Positions 8,552 through 17,113 of a stretch of DNA of 55,608 bases are shown piece after piece. Position numbers and translations under genes: made by a program. Below the pieces are notes generated by a model. That model was not told the DNA's origin. It made no database searches and saw nothing but the letters and a program-made list of their open reading frames with translations. Source of the DNA: Photobacterium sanctipauli (GTDB lineage: Bacteria > Pseudomonadota > Gammaproteobacteria > Enterobacterales > Vibrionaceae); assembly GCF_003026495.1 (NCBI RefSeq), contig NZ_PYMA01000025.1, positions 1 through 55,608 of the forward strand, written 5' to 3'. Each line of letters opens with the position of its first letter. Position 1 is the stretch's first letter.

Positions 8552-9856
8552 TCAGAACTGGTCTTCTTCTGTCGAACCGGTCAACGCCGTTACCGACGAG
8601 TTCCCGCCCTGAATAGTGTTGGTCATCTTATCGAAGTAGCCCGTGCCCACTTCCTGCTGGTGAGCAACGAAGGTATAGCCCTTATCTGCAGCTTCAAACT
8701 CAGGACGCTGTACCTTCTCAACATAGTGGCGCATACCCTCACCCTGTGCATAGGCGTGGGCAAGCTCAAACATGTTGAACCACATGTTGTGAATACCGGC
8801 TAGGGTGATGAACTGGTACTTGTAACCCATGTTCGACAGCTCCTGCTGGAATTTGGCAATGGTGTCGGCGTCGAGGTTCTTCTCCCAGTTGAACGATGGC
8901 GAGCAGTTATAAGCCAGTAGCTGATCCGGGTACTGAGCATGGATAGCTTCAGCAAACTTGCGTGCTTCTTCCAAGCAAGGGGTTGCCGTTTCACACCAGA
9001 TAAGGTCGGCATACGGCGCGTAGGCCAAACCACGAGCAATCGCTTGGTCGATACCGGCACGAACACGGTAGAAGCCTTCGCCTGTACGCTCGCCAACGAT
9101 AAAGTCCTTATCGTATGGGTCGCAATCAGAGGTCAACAGATCGGCGGCATTGGCGTCGGTACGCGCAATCACCAACGTCGTTGTACCGGCAACATCGGCA
9201 GCCAAGCGAGCCGCAACTAGCTTCTGCACAGCTTCTTGGGTAGGCACCAATACCTTGCCGCCCATATGGCCACACTTCTTCACCGAAGCCAGCTGGTCTT
9301 CGAAGTGTACCCCTGCTGCACCAGCATCAATCATGTTACGCATCAACTCATAAGCGTTAAGCACACCACCAAAGCCCGCTTCGGCATCGGCAACAATAGG
9401 TAGGAAGTAATCCACACCGTCTTCTGGCGTACCACCATTCGACCATTGGATCTGGTCTGCGCGGCGGAAGGCATTATTAATGCGAGTAACCACGGCTGGT
9501 ACCGAATCTACCGGATACAGAGACTGATCAGGGTACATGGTCGACGCCGTGTTGTTATCGGCAGCAACCTGCCAGCCCGATAGGTAAACGGCCTCGATGC
9601 CGGCTTTGGCTTGCTGCACAGCCTGGCCACCCGTTAAGGCACCAAGACAATTGACATAGCCCTTCTTGGCACCGCCGTTGACTAGATCCCACAACTTATC
9701 AGCACCGCGCTGGGCAATCGTATTGGCAGGGGCAAACGAACCGCGTAGGTTAATGACTTCTTCAGCAGTGTAAGTACGTTTTACATGCTTCCAACGCGGG
9801 TTTTCCGCCCAATCCTTTTCCAAAGCTTCAATTTGTTGCTGGCGAGTCAATGTCAT
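8552..9856 (-). CDS. aceA: Isocitrate lyase
   Basis: Splits isocitrate to glyoxylate and succinate, first step of the glyoxylate shunt used for growth on acetate or fatty acids. The 434 residues match E. coli AceA. The signature KKCGHMGGK is at 193-201 with catalytic Cys195; Mg-binding and substrate residues are in DAEAGFGG and the NCSPSFNW segment. It is the second gene of an aceB-aceA pair, 110 bases after aceB, and ends in a strong terminator. No aceK (isocitrate dehydrogenase kinase) follows it here, unlike in E. coli. Confidence 0.97.
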   Translation of the reverse strand: MTLTRQQQIEALEKDWAENPRWKHVKRTYTAEEVINLRGSFAPANTIAQRGADKLWDLVNGGAKKGYVNCLGALTGGQAVQQAKAGIEAVYLSGWQVAADNNTASTMYPDQSLYPVDSVPAVVTRINNAFRRADQIQWSNGGTPEDGVDYFLPIVADAEAGFGGVLNAYELMRNMIDAGAAGVHFEDQLASVKKCGHMGGKVLVPTQEAVQKLVAARLAADVAGTTTLVIARTDANAADLLTSDCDPYDKDFIVGERTGEGFYRVRAGIDQAIARGLAYAPYADLIWCETATPCLEEARKFAEAIHAQYPDQLLAYNCSPSFNWEKNLDADTIAKFQQELSNMGYKYQFITLAGIHNMWFNMFELAHAYAQGEGMRHYVEKVQRPEFEAADKGYTFVAHQQEVGTGYFDKMTNTIQGGNSSVTALTGSTEEDQF

Positions 9857-9966
9857 AATGATGTCCCTCGTTTCATTTTGCGATAGTCCGCATCACAGAG
9901 TCGTTATTGGTAAGGCTTTTGTCGGGAGGCCAACACCTCCCTGCTGTTTTTCGAATTTTTATGTTG

Positions 9967-11577
9967 TTACTGCAAATACTCGTACCCTGGTAGGGTCAAG
10001 AAATTCACCAGCTCGTCACTGGTGGTCAGCTGCGACATCATTACCGCAGCTTCGTCGAAGCGCCCGCTGCTATAGCGCTCGCTTCCTAGTTCTTGCTTCA
10101 GCACGCCCATTTCTTCTTGCAGCATCTGCTCGAACAGTGCCTTGGTGACCACTTCACCGTTGCTGAGCGCCTTGCCGTGCTTGATCCACTGCCAGATAGA
10201 AGCACGGGAGATCTCGGCCGTTGCCGCATCTTCCATCAAACCGTAAATCGGTACGCAACCATTGCCAGAGATCCAGGCTTCAATGTATTGCACCGCAACA
10301 CGGATGTTATGGCGCATCCCCTCTTCGGTTCGCTCACCCTCGCATGGCTCAAGTAAGTGCTCGGCCGTGATTGGTGCATCTTCACTACGGCTGATATCAA
10401 GCTGGTTCGAACGCGTGCCTAATGCTTCATCAAAGACAGCCCGTGCCGTGCCGGCAAGGCCTGGGTGGGCAACCCATGTGCCATCATGGCCATTGTTTGC
10501 TTCCAAGGATTTATCGGTTTGGATTTTATTGAGCACCCAAGCGTTTTGTTCCGGATCCTTGGAAGGGATAAACGCTGCCATCCCGCCCATCGCAAAGGCG
10601 CCTCGGCGATGGCACGTTCTCACCAATAGCCGAGAGTAGGCATTGAGAAACGGCTTCTCCATGGTGACAACCTGCCGGTCGGGCAAAATACGGTCAGGGT
10701 GGTTTCGCAACGTTTTAATGTAGCTAAAGATGTAATCCCAACGACCGCAGTTCAAACCAACGATATGCTCCTTAAGGCTGTACAGGATTTCGTCCATCTC
10801 AAATACCGCTGGCAATGTTTCAATCAACACAGTTGCCTTTATAGTCCCGCGCGGCAGGCCGAATTCATCCTCGGTATAACTAAATACGTCACTCCACCAA
10901 GCCGCCTCTTGATGCGCTTGCAGCTTGGGCAAATAGAAATAAGGACCGCTGCCTTTTTCCAGTAGCTGCTTGTAGTTATGGTAAAAGTACAGGGCAAAAT
11001 CAAATAAACATCCTGGGATGGGCTCCCCCTGCCAAAGCAAATGCTTTTCAGGCAAATGCAAACCACGAACACGGCAAATCAGCACCGCAGGATCGTCGTC
11101 TAATTGGTAGTGCTTGCCTGATTGCGGTTGGGTATATGAAATCGTTCCATTTACCGCATCTCGCAAATTTCGCTGCCCCGCCAACACTTCGTCCCATGCA
11201 GGGGCGAAGGAGTCTTCGAAGTCAGCCATAAACACTTTCACATCGGCATTAAGTGCATTGATCACCATTTTGCGATCCACCGGGCCTGTAATTTCAACCC
11301 GGCGATCCTGAAGATCCTCGGGAATATTTTGGATCGTCCAACTCCCCTCTCGAATCGCGGCCGTTTCCGGCAAAAAGTCCGGCAACGAGCCCGCATCAAT
11401 AGCCAGCTGACGATGCTCTCGGCTTGCAAGCAATTCAGGTACGCGGGATGCAAACCGCTGGACCAACCGTTCTACGAAGCCCAGCGCCTCATCGCTTAGG
11501 ATGTCTGCCTGCTCATCTGTCAGTACAGTTTGCAGCGATAGCTTGACTTCATGATTGGGTAGAGTATGTCTGTCCAT
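9967..11577 (-). CDS. aceB: Malate synthase A
   Basis: Condenses glyoxylate with acetyl-CoA to malate, completing the glyoxylate shunt. The 536 residues are the length of the short cytosolic A isoform. Recognisable are VFMADFEDSFAPAWDEV, ATVLIETLPAVFEMDEIL (catalytic Glu region), the signature KEHIVGLNCGRWDYIFSYIK and the C-terminal catalytic Asp region GLMEDAATAEISRASIWQW. It is transcribed ahead of aceA. The long 5' region (11578-12189) should contain the promoter of the pair. Confidence 0.97.
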   Translation of the reverse strand: MDRHTLPNHEVKLSLQTVLTDEQADILSDEALGFVERLVQRFASRVPELLASREHRQLAIDAGSLPDFLPETAAIREGSWTIQNIPEDLQDRRVEITGPVDRKMVINALNADVKVFMADFEDSFAPAWDEVLAGQRNLRDAVNGTISYTQPQSGKHYQLDDDPAVLICRVRGLHLPEKHLLWQGEPIPGCLFDFALYFYHNYKQLLEKGSGPYFYLPKLQAHQEAAWWSDVFSYTEDEFGLPRGTIKATVLIETLPAVFEMDEILYSLKEHIVGLNCGRWDYIFSYIKTLRNHPDRILPDRQVVTMEKPFLNAYSRLLVRTCHRRGAFAMGGMAAFIPSKDPEQNAWVLNKIQTDKSLEANNGHDGTWVAHPGLAGTARAVFDEALGTRSNQLDISRSEDAPITAEHLLEPCEGERTEEGMRHNIRVAVQYIEAWISGNGCVPIYGLMEDAATAEISRASIWQWIKHGKALSNGEVVTKALFEQMLQEEMGVLKQELGSERYSSGRFDEAAVMMSQLTTSDELVNFLTLPGYEYLQ

Positions 11578-12189
11578 TGTTACGCTCCCTTACACCTGTA
11601 ACTTAATCACTATTTTTATCAGTAATGGTTGCTTACTTATCGTCACCAACCAATGCCTTAACGCCTTATTTACGTTGCCGCAACATATTGACAATTGCAA
11701 GCCTAAGCATTTGAAGCAACAACAACCACCAGACATCAAGACCAATAAATTCAACAACTTAAAAAATATAGAGCAATAACTCAAAACACTGAATTGAAAC
11801 AAATTTCAGGGAATTACTCGGTTTTACAAGTCAGGACTTCTTTTGGGTGAAAGTGTAAGCACTTACGGAATTTAATTACAGAAATAAGGCATTCAAACAA
11901 ATGTTCGAAATTGCGTTTCAAACAAAAACAAAAATCACGCAACTTTTAGATGAATGAAAAATAGCCAATTTTTATGACTTATAGGCCATTATTCATACGC
12001 ATAATAGTGCTTTGCTGAGGTGACCCACTTCATTTATTTGTGAAGCGAAACATAATAAACCTACAAAACGGGCAAATACCGCCAGAGTATTCACTGTGTA
12101 TAAATAATGATTCAGTAAGGAAAGACAGGATAATGTGCTGAAAGATAGCAAAAATCTCCAGCACATCAATTATTAGGGAAGGGTTAAAC
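11578..12189. promoter_or_regulatory. 612-base region between oxyR and aceB; probable aceBA promoter
   Basis: AT-rich and without a credible gene; the small ORFs here have no ribosome sites and no family resemblance. It should hold the aceB promoter and the 3' end of oxyR. Visible elements are the palindrome GTAAGCACTTAC (11855-11866) and an imperfect inverted repeat TGAATTGAAACAAATTTCA near 11789-11807, possible operators of unknown factors. I could not assign a -10/-35 pair with confidence. Confidence 0.5.
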
Positions 12190-13086
12190 CTATAAAAGCT
12201 CTTTCACAACTTCAGCAAGGCGCTGGAAGGTACGTGTTCGACTCGAGGTTGGGCGCCAGACAAGGCCGATCTCACGGTAAGCTTCTTGCCCCGGCGGATC
12301 GATAACGACAAGGTTTTGGTTATGAAGTAAGCCGTGATCAATTGCCATTTGGGGAATGAATGTGGTTCCCAAACCATTCGCCACCATTTGCACCAAGGTA
12401 TGTAGGCTGGTAGCGGTAAACGGGTTGATCTTCTCTTTAGTCGTTAGCTTACAAGCAGATACTGCATGGTCGGTTAAGCAGTGCTCTTTCTCGAGCAAGA
12501 AAACAGATTCGTCGGGTAAATCAGCGTAACGAAGTGGAACACTCACCTGTTCGGCTTGGTTTTGGCTGATCACCATCTTGAACGGATCACGCCCCACCAC
12601 TTGGCTGAACATACCGTTGATTTCGACCGGTAAGGCCAGTATCAGTACATCCATCTCGCCATTGCGCAGCGCTGCCAGTAAATTGGTGGTGGTATCTTCG
12701 CGCAGCAATAAGTTCAGGTTGGGGTGAAGCCGATTCACCTCTTGCACCAAGTCGCAAAGCAAGAAAGGTGCGATGGTTGGGATACAACCTACCCTTAGTT
12801 GCCCTTCCATACCGTCACCGGTGCAGTTGGATAACTCCATGAGGTCTTGGCTACGGGCCAATAGCTCTCGGCTTCGGGCAACAACATCCTCACCGGTCGA
12901 GGTAAAGACCAAGGACTTGTTATCGCGCTCGATCAACTGGCAACCGATCAACTCTTCTAGGTTTTGTACCCCAGAACTCAGGGTAGACTGGCTGACAAAA
13001 CACTTTTTTGCCGCCTCGCCGAAATGGCGTGTTTCAAACAAAGTCACTAGATAATGAAGTTGTTTAAGAGAAGGAAACTTGTTCAT
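12190..13086 (-). CDS. oxyR: Peroxide-sensing LysR-family regulator OxyR (OxyR2 type)
   Basis: A 298-residue LysR regulator with an N-terminal winged helix (about 5-65, EAAKKCFVSQSTLSSGVQNLE) and a sensing domain. The redox pair is Cys203 and Cys212 (KEHCLTDHAVSAC), spaced as Cys199/Cys208 of E. coli OxyR, so it should switch by disulfide formation with peroxide. Glu201 stands where classical OxyR has Gly (GHC). In Vibrio vulnificus OxyR2 a Glu at this place gives hypersensitivity to H2O2. Divergent from a 2-Cys peroxiredoxin, as oxyR2 is from prx2 in that species. Regulation of the neighbour is inferred. Confidence 0.93.
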   Translation of the reverse strand: MNKFPSLKQLHYLVTLFETRHFGEAAKKCFVSQSTLSSGVQNLEELIGCQLIERDNKSLVFTSTGEDVVARSRELLARSQDLMELSNCTGDGMEGQLRVGCIPTIAPFLLCDLVQEVNRLHPNLNLLLREDTTTNLLAALRNGEMDVLILALPVEINGMFSQVVGRDPFKMVISQNQAEQVSVPLRYADLPDESVFLLEKEHCLTDHAVSACKLTTKEKINPFTATSLHTLVQMVANGLGTTFIPQMAIDHGLLHNQNLVVIDPPGQEAYREIGLVWRPTSSRTRTFQRLAEVVKELL

Positions 13087-13217
13087 CGTAATTTTCGATT
13101 ACATCAATCTATTTATTCCGCTTTTTTGAATTTACCAGTTTCGCTATAGTTTGTCTCGTCCAAACAAAGAGCCGACCGGAAAGGTAGGCGACAAACCGAA
13201 TATTTAGGAGCACCAAA
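13087..13217. promoter_or_regulatory. Divergent oxyR/peroxiredoxin promoter region
   Basis: The 131 bases between the two divergent starts must hold both promoters and, by analogy with other oxyR/target pairs, an OxyR site. TATAGT at about 13146 is a possible -10 for the peroxiredoxin and AGGAG (13206-13210) is its ribosome site. I did not find a clear four-part ATAG-N7-CTAT match by eye. Confidence 0.55.
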
Positions 13218-13826
13218 ATGGTACTAGTAGGTCGTCAAGCACCAGATTTTACTGCTGCAGCTGTTCTAGGTAACGGCGAAATCGTTGATAACTTCAACTT
13301 TGCAGAATTCACTAAAGGTAAAAAAGCGGTAGTTTTCTTCTACCCACTAGACTTCACTTTCGTATGTCCTTCTGAGCTAATCGCTTTCGACAAGCGTTTC
13401 GAAGACTTCCAAGCGAAAGGCGTTGAAGTAATTGGTGTTTCTATCGATTCTCAGTTCTCTCACAACGCATGGCGTAACACTGCTGTTGAGAACGGCGGTA
13501 TCGGCCAGGTTAAGTACCCACTAATTGCTGACGTTAAGCACGAAATCTGTAAAGCTTACGACGTTGAGCACCCAGAAGCAGGCGTTGCTTTCCGTGGTTC
13601 TTTCCTAATCGACGAAGACGGTCTAGTACGTCACCAAGTAGTTAACGACCTACCACTAGGCCGTAACATCGACGAAATGCTACGTATGGTTGACGCACTT
13701 AACTTCCACCAGAAGAACGGTGAAGTTTGCCCAGCACAGTGGGAAGAAGGTAAAGCAGGTATGGACGCATCTCCAAAAGGTGTTGCAGACTACCTATCTG
13801 AGCACACTGCTGACCTAGCTAAGTAA
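13218..13826 (+). CDS. Typical 2-Cys peroxiredoxin (AhpC/Prx1 family, Prx2-like)
   Basis: Reduces H2O2 and organic peroxides with Cys50 as peroxidatic cysteine (FVCPSE) and Cys171 as resolving cysteine (EVCPAQW). The 202 residues fit the Prx1/AhpC subfamily. GGIG (93-96) and the C-terminal YL segment correspond to the motifs linked to over-oxidation sensitivity. Codon use is strongly biased and highly regular, as in abundant proteins. No ahpF lies next to it, so reduction is probably by thioredoxin or a reductase elsewhere. Control by the divergent OxyR is inferred. Confidence 0.95.
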   Translation: MVLVGRQAPDFTAAAVLGNGEIVDNFNFAEFTKGKKAVVFFYPLDFTFVCPSELIAFDKRFEDFQAKGVEVIGVSIDSQFSHNAWRNTAVENGGIGQVKYPLIADVKHEICKAYDVEHPEAGVAFRGSFLIDEDGLVRHQVVNDLPLGRNIDEMLRMVDALNFHQKNGEVCPAQWEEGKAGMDASPKGVADYLSEHTADLAK

Positions 13827-13914
13827 TTAGCAAACCAACACCACGCTCAACGGTGTTAGGCTAGAAAATAAACGCTAAAGCGTAAAGCCAATTGTCAGCC
13901 AAAGGCAAAATAAT

Positions 13915-13942
13915 GAGGCCCGGACACACCGGGCCCTTTTTC
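13915..13942 (+). terminator. Peroxiredoxin terminator
   Basis: GGCCCGG-ACACA-CCGGGCC stem followed by CTTTTTC on the plus strand, about 90 bases past the peroxiredoxin stop. Confidence 0.9.
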
Positions 13943-13973
13943 TATCTGGCGTTTGCCACTATCACAGCTTCTA

Positions 13974-14001
13974 CTTCTCGCTTCTCGCTTCTCGCTTCTC
14001 G
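13974..14001. repeat. Four perfect copies of the heptamer CTTCTCG
   Basis: Head-to-tail CTTCTCG units at 13974, 13981, 13988 and 13995, in the non-coding region about 80 bases before cutC. A copy-number change would alter promoter or leader spacing for cutC, which is inference only. Confidence 0.95.
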
Positions 14002-14079
14002 CAAATTATTGATCCCATTAATCGTCGCGTCAGGCAATATCATCTACACTACTTCGAAATTATGCTCACCTAGAGATCA

Positions 14080-14823
14080 ATGATGAACGTTGAACATATC
14101 GAAGTCTGTATTGATAACATCGAATCCTTACACCTAGCCCAACAAGGCGGCGCCACCCGCATTGAGCTTTGCTCCTCATTGGCCCTTGGCGGTCTCACCC
14201 CAAACGTCGGCTTGATGCAACTAGCGGCCAAGTATGCGTCTATTCCGGTCTACGCGATGATCCGCCCACGCCAAGGCGATTTCTTATTTGAACAGCAAGA
14301 CGTTGAAATCATGCTGGCCGATATCCACGCCGCAAAACAAGCCCAGCTTCAGGGGGTGGTGGTTGGTGTACTCAGCCAAGATGGGCATGTCGATAAAGAT
14401 ATCCTCAAGGCACTGTGCCTAGAAGCCAAAGGGATGGGTATCACCTTCCACCGTGCGATTGACCAATGTGTTGACCCAATGGCGGCCCTCGACACGGTAA
14501 TGGAAATGGGGTGTGAGCGGGTGCTGACATCCGGCTTAAAAGCCAATGCGTTTGATGGTATCGCCATGCTAAAAAACATGGTCACGCACTGTGGCGACCG
14601 CCTAAGTATCATGGCGGGCGCTGGAGTCACCGCCGACAACGTTGCCGAGATAGTTAGAAAAACCAGTGTGCGTGAAGTCCACCTGTCAGGTAAAAGCACC
14701 CGAGCCAGCAAGATGACGGCTTTTGCCGCTGATGCCCATATGGGCAATGCCGACATCGACGACTTTGCCATCCCGGTGACGGCCAGCGATAAAATTGCGG
14801 CTGTGCGTAACGCGCTAAGCTAA
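14080..14823 (+). CDS. cutC: CutC family protein
   Basis: A 247-residue TIM-barrel protein of the CutC family, historically linked to copper homeostasis, although that role is disputed and the reaction is unknown. The N-terminal HIEVCIDNIESLHLAQQGGA and GATRIELCSSLALGGLTP, then YAMIRPRQGDF and ITFHRAIDQC, are family hallmarks. Start is either of two overlapping ATGs (14080 or 14083). It stands alone between terminators. Confidence 0.93.
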   Translation: MMNVEHIEVCIDNIESLHLAQQGGATRIELCSSLALGGLTPNVGLMQLAAKYASIPVYAMIRPRQGDFLFEQQDVEIMLADIHAAKQAQLQGVVVGVLSQDGHVDKDILKALCLEAKGMGITFHRAIDQCVDPMAALDTVMEMGCERVLTSGLKANAFDGIAMLKNMVTHCGDRLSIMAGAGVTADNVAEIVRKTSVREVHLSGKSTRASKMTAFAADAHMGNADIDDFAIPVTASDKIAAVRNALS

Positions 14824-14836
14824 AAGGCTTTCCTTC

Positions 14837-14873
14837 AAGGTTTAGCGGGAAGGCTGCCTTCGCGCTAAACCTT
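14837..14873. other. Long imperfect hairpin after cutC
   Basis: Eleven-base arms AAGGTTTAGCG and CGCTAAACCTT, a single mismatch, then an inner GAAGG/CCTTC stem. It is strong but has no T-run on the plus strand, so it may be a transcript 3'-end stabiliser or a weak terminator for cutC. Confidence 0.7.
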
Positions 14874-14965
14874 AACCTACCTCACCCTCTGCACACTCGA
14901 ATTCGTAAAACCCATCATTAAGCATTACTCTTTTGTTACTTACATATAACAAGGCAGAGGCTGGC

Positions 14966-15769
14966 ATGGGTGACAAGTCCGCGACAAAAAAACTCAGCAA
15001 AAAGGACTACGAAGCAGAATTGGTCCGGCTCCAGATTGAGTTGGTAAAGCTACAAGAGTGGATCAAGCAAGAAGGCCTCAAGGTGGTAGTCATTTTTGAA
15101 GGCCGGGATGCTGCCGGTAAGGGTGGGGTTATCAAGCGGATCACCGAAAAGCTCAACCCACGAATTTGCCGCATCGTCGCCCTGCCCCAACCCACAGAAA
15201 AAGAGAAAACCCAATGGTATTTCCAGCGCTATGTCGCCTACTTGCCTGCCGCTGGGGAAATGGTGCTCTTCGACCGCAGCTGGTACAACCGAGCAGGGGT
15301 TGAGAAGGTGATGGGCTTTTGCACCGATGACGAATACGAGGAGTTTCTACGCTCATGCCCCGAGTTTGAACGCATGCTGCTACGCTCCGGGATCATCCTG
15401 CTGAAGTATTGGTTCTCTGTTTCCGATGAAGAGCAAGAAAAACGCTTTCTCGAGCGTATCAATACCCCAATCAAGCGCTGGAAGTTCAGTCCGATGGACT
15501 TGGAATCCCGCAACCGCTGGGCCGCCTACTCAGCCGCCAAAGATCGGATGTTTGCCTATACCGACACCAAACAGTGCCCGTGGTGGGTGGTGGACGCCGA
15601 CAATAAGAAGAAAGCCAGAATCAACTGTATTTCCCACCTGCTTGGGCAAATCCCTTACCAGGAAATCCAGTATCCCGACATCGATTTGCCTGACGTCAAC
15701 AAGGAAGGGTATATCCGCTCGCCGCTTGAAAGCCAGACTTTCGTCCCTAACCGCTTCAATGGGGACTAG
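14966..15769 (+). CDS. ppk2: Polyphosphate kinase 2 (class I PPK2)
   Basis: Transfers phosphate between polyphosphate and nucleoside diphosphates, usually in the direction of ATP/GTP synthesis. The ATG at 14966 with GGCAGAGG upstream gives 267 residues; the open frame extends to an upstream TTG with no support. Walker A GRDAAGKGG is at 46-54 and the Walker B/lid region DRSWYNR at 103-109, followed by GVEKVMGF. Length with a single domain indicates class I. It is unlinked to the ppk-ppx operon further along the window. Gene symbol is by family. Confidence 0.93.
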   Translation: MGDKSATKKLSKKDYEAELVRLQIELVKLQEWIKQEGLKVVVIFEGRDAAGKGGVIKRITEKLNPRICRIVALPQPTEKEKTQWYFQRYVAYLPAAGEMVLFDRSWYNRAGVEKVMGFCTDDEYEEFLRSCPEFERMLLRSGIILLKYWFSVSDEEQEKRFLERINTPIKRWKFSPMDLESRNRWAAYSAAKDRMFAYTDTKQCPWWVVDADNKKKARINCISHLLGQIPYQEIQYPDIDLPDVNKEGYIRSPLESQTFVPNRFNGD

Positions 15770-15855
15770 CAGGCGAGATCATTATTCAGCTTGGTATAAG
15801 GTTGGGTTGTTACATTAATACGCACTAAGTTAACCAACGGGTAACATGGAAAATT

Positions 15856-16785
15856 ATGGCGAAAGACTTGTATACCAACCTTGACCTAAACCTGCTGCGC
15901 ACCTTTGTGATCCTATCGCAAGAGCTAAATATGCGAAGGGCCGCCGAGCGACTCTTCGTCAGCCAACCGGCTATTAGCCAAGCACTGCAAAAACTGCGCA
16001 ATCATTTTAATGACGATCTGTTTGTCAAAACCCGCCACGGCCTCAAACCCACAGCACTAGGCATTGAGCTCACTGAAAATATCAGCCCATTGCTCGATAA
16101 GCTGTCCCACACCTTAAATGCGGGCAATACCTTTAATCCCGCTGAGCTTGAAGGTACGATTAAACTTGCCCTCACCCCCAATATCCTGACCTACATTTCA
16201 ACACCGCTTTATCTCAAAATCCGCCAAGCCGCGCCCAATGTCAATCTGCATTTGCATAACTGGTCGCCAACATCATTGGACGATATAAATAATGGCGAGA
16301 TAAGTTTGGGGGTGAACTTTGAAATTCACCATGCCCCAAAAACACTTATCCAGAAAAAAATGTGTGATGATATTTTTACTATTCATGTAAGAAAAGATCA
16401 CCCTATTAAAAAAGAATCGATTACCCCCAAAGATCTTGATGGCTTAGAAGCAGCCAGCATTATTATTTCAGATTGGAATTCCAATATCCCAATTGCTGAA
16501 AAAGTCATGCGCTCACATGGCTTTAAGATCCGGACCGGTTTTCGTTCAGAGCTACCAATGGCAGTGTTGGATGTGATTAAGCATACCGATATGATTTATC
16601 CGTCATCTTTATTCATGCCGAAAGAAGAAAAAGAGCAACTACGAAGTTTAAAACTCAAGATAAACAACCAAGATTTAAAAATCCCAATCATGGCTTATTA
16701 CCACCAACGTAATCGCCGCAGCCCGCTTACATTGTGGCTAGTGAGTTTGATAGAAGGATTACTCAAAGAGCATAGTAACAGCTAA
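15856..16785 (+). CDS. LysR-family transcriptional regulator, target unknown
   Basis: A 309-residue LysR protein. The winged helix is residues 10-68 (LNLLRTFVILSQELNMRRAAERL, then VSQPAISQALQKLR) and the rest is an effector-binding domain with no recognisable ligand signature. The N-terminal form resembles the NodD/LeuO branch. It sits alone, 87 bases after ppk2 and 328 bases before the outer-membrane protein genes on the same strand. A possible T-N11-A site (18240-18264) lies before one of those genes. The third quarter has lower GC than the flanks. Control of the surface island is a guess. Confidence 0.88.
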   Translation: MAKDLYTNLDLNLLRTFVILSQELNMRRAAERLFVSQPAISQALQKLRNHFNDDLFVKTRHGLKPTALGIELTENISPLLDKLSHTLNAGNTFNPAELEGTIKLALTPNILTYISTPLYLKIRQAAPNVNLHLHNWSPTSLDDINNGEISLGVNFEIHHAPKTLIQKKMCDDIFTIHVRKDHPIKKESITPKDLDGLEAASIIISDWNSNIPIAEKVMRSHGFKIRTGFRSELPMAVLDVIKHTDMIYPSSLFMPKEEKEQLRSLKLKINNQDLKIPIMAYYHQRNRRSPLTLWLVSLIEGLLKEHSNS

Positions 16786-17113
16786 ACCCACAAACCAACT
16801 CGCCCCCTCTGATTTAACAGGCATAAACCGCTTGTCACTTTTCGCATTACATATCATAAGCAACACTTATCACCCAGTTAATCGAGAATGATTAATTAAC
16901 CCTACTTATCGGCAGAATAATGACTGGTGATTAGATGGCAATTATCTGGTTGTTTATTATTCACTCCGTCAGCAGGGAATAGCTGAAAACACAGGCAACT
17001 GTCATTAAGCACTGATGCTTAAAAGTAACGCTCATTATTAAATGAAAACCTTTAAACCCACTTTATATATTCATTAATGAGCTTGGTAATAAATTAATTA
17101 TTTAGAGTATCCA
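16786..17113. promoter_or_regulatory. 328-base leader of the surface-protein gene
   Basis: No gene seen. AT-rich, with palindromes such as TTAATCgagaatGATTAA near 16878 and TCATTattaAATGA near 17032. The motif AACGCTCAT (17027-17035) has close counterparts before the next two outer-membrane genes. It should hold the promoter of the autotransporter gene. Confidence 0.5.

Noticed and set aside
11555..11802. Small ORFs on both strands upstream of aceB
   Set aside because: Low-complexity AT-rich sequence, no ribosome site, overlapping each other and the promoter region.
13892..14083. 63-residue plus ORF before cutC
   Set aside because: It spans the peroxiredoxin terminator and the heptamer repeats, so it is not likely to be translated.
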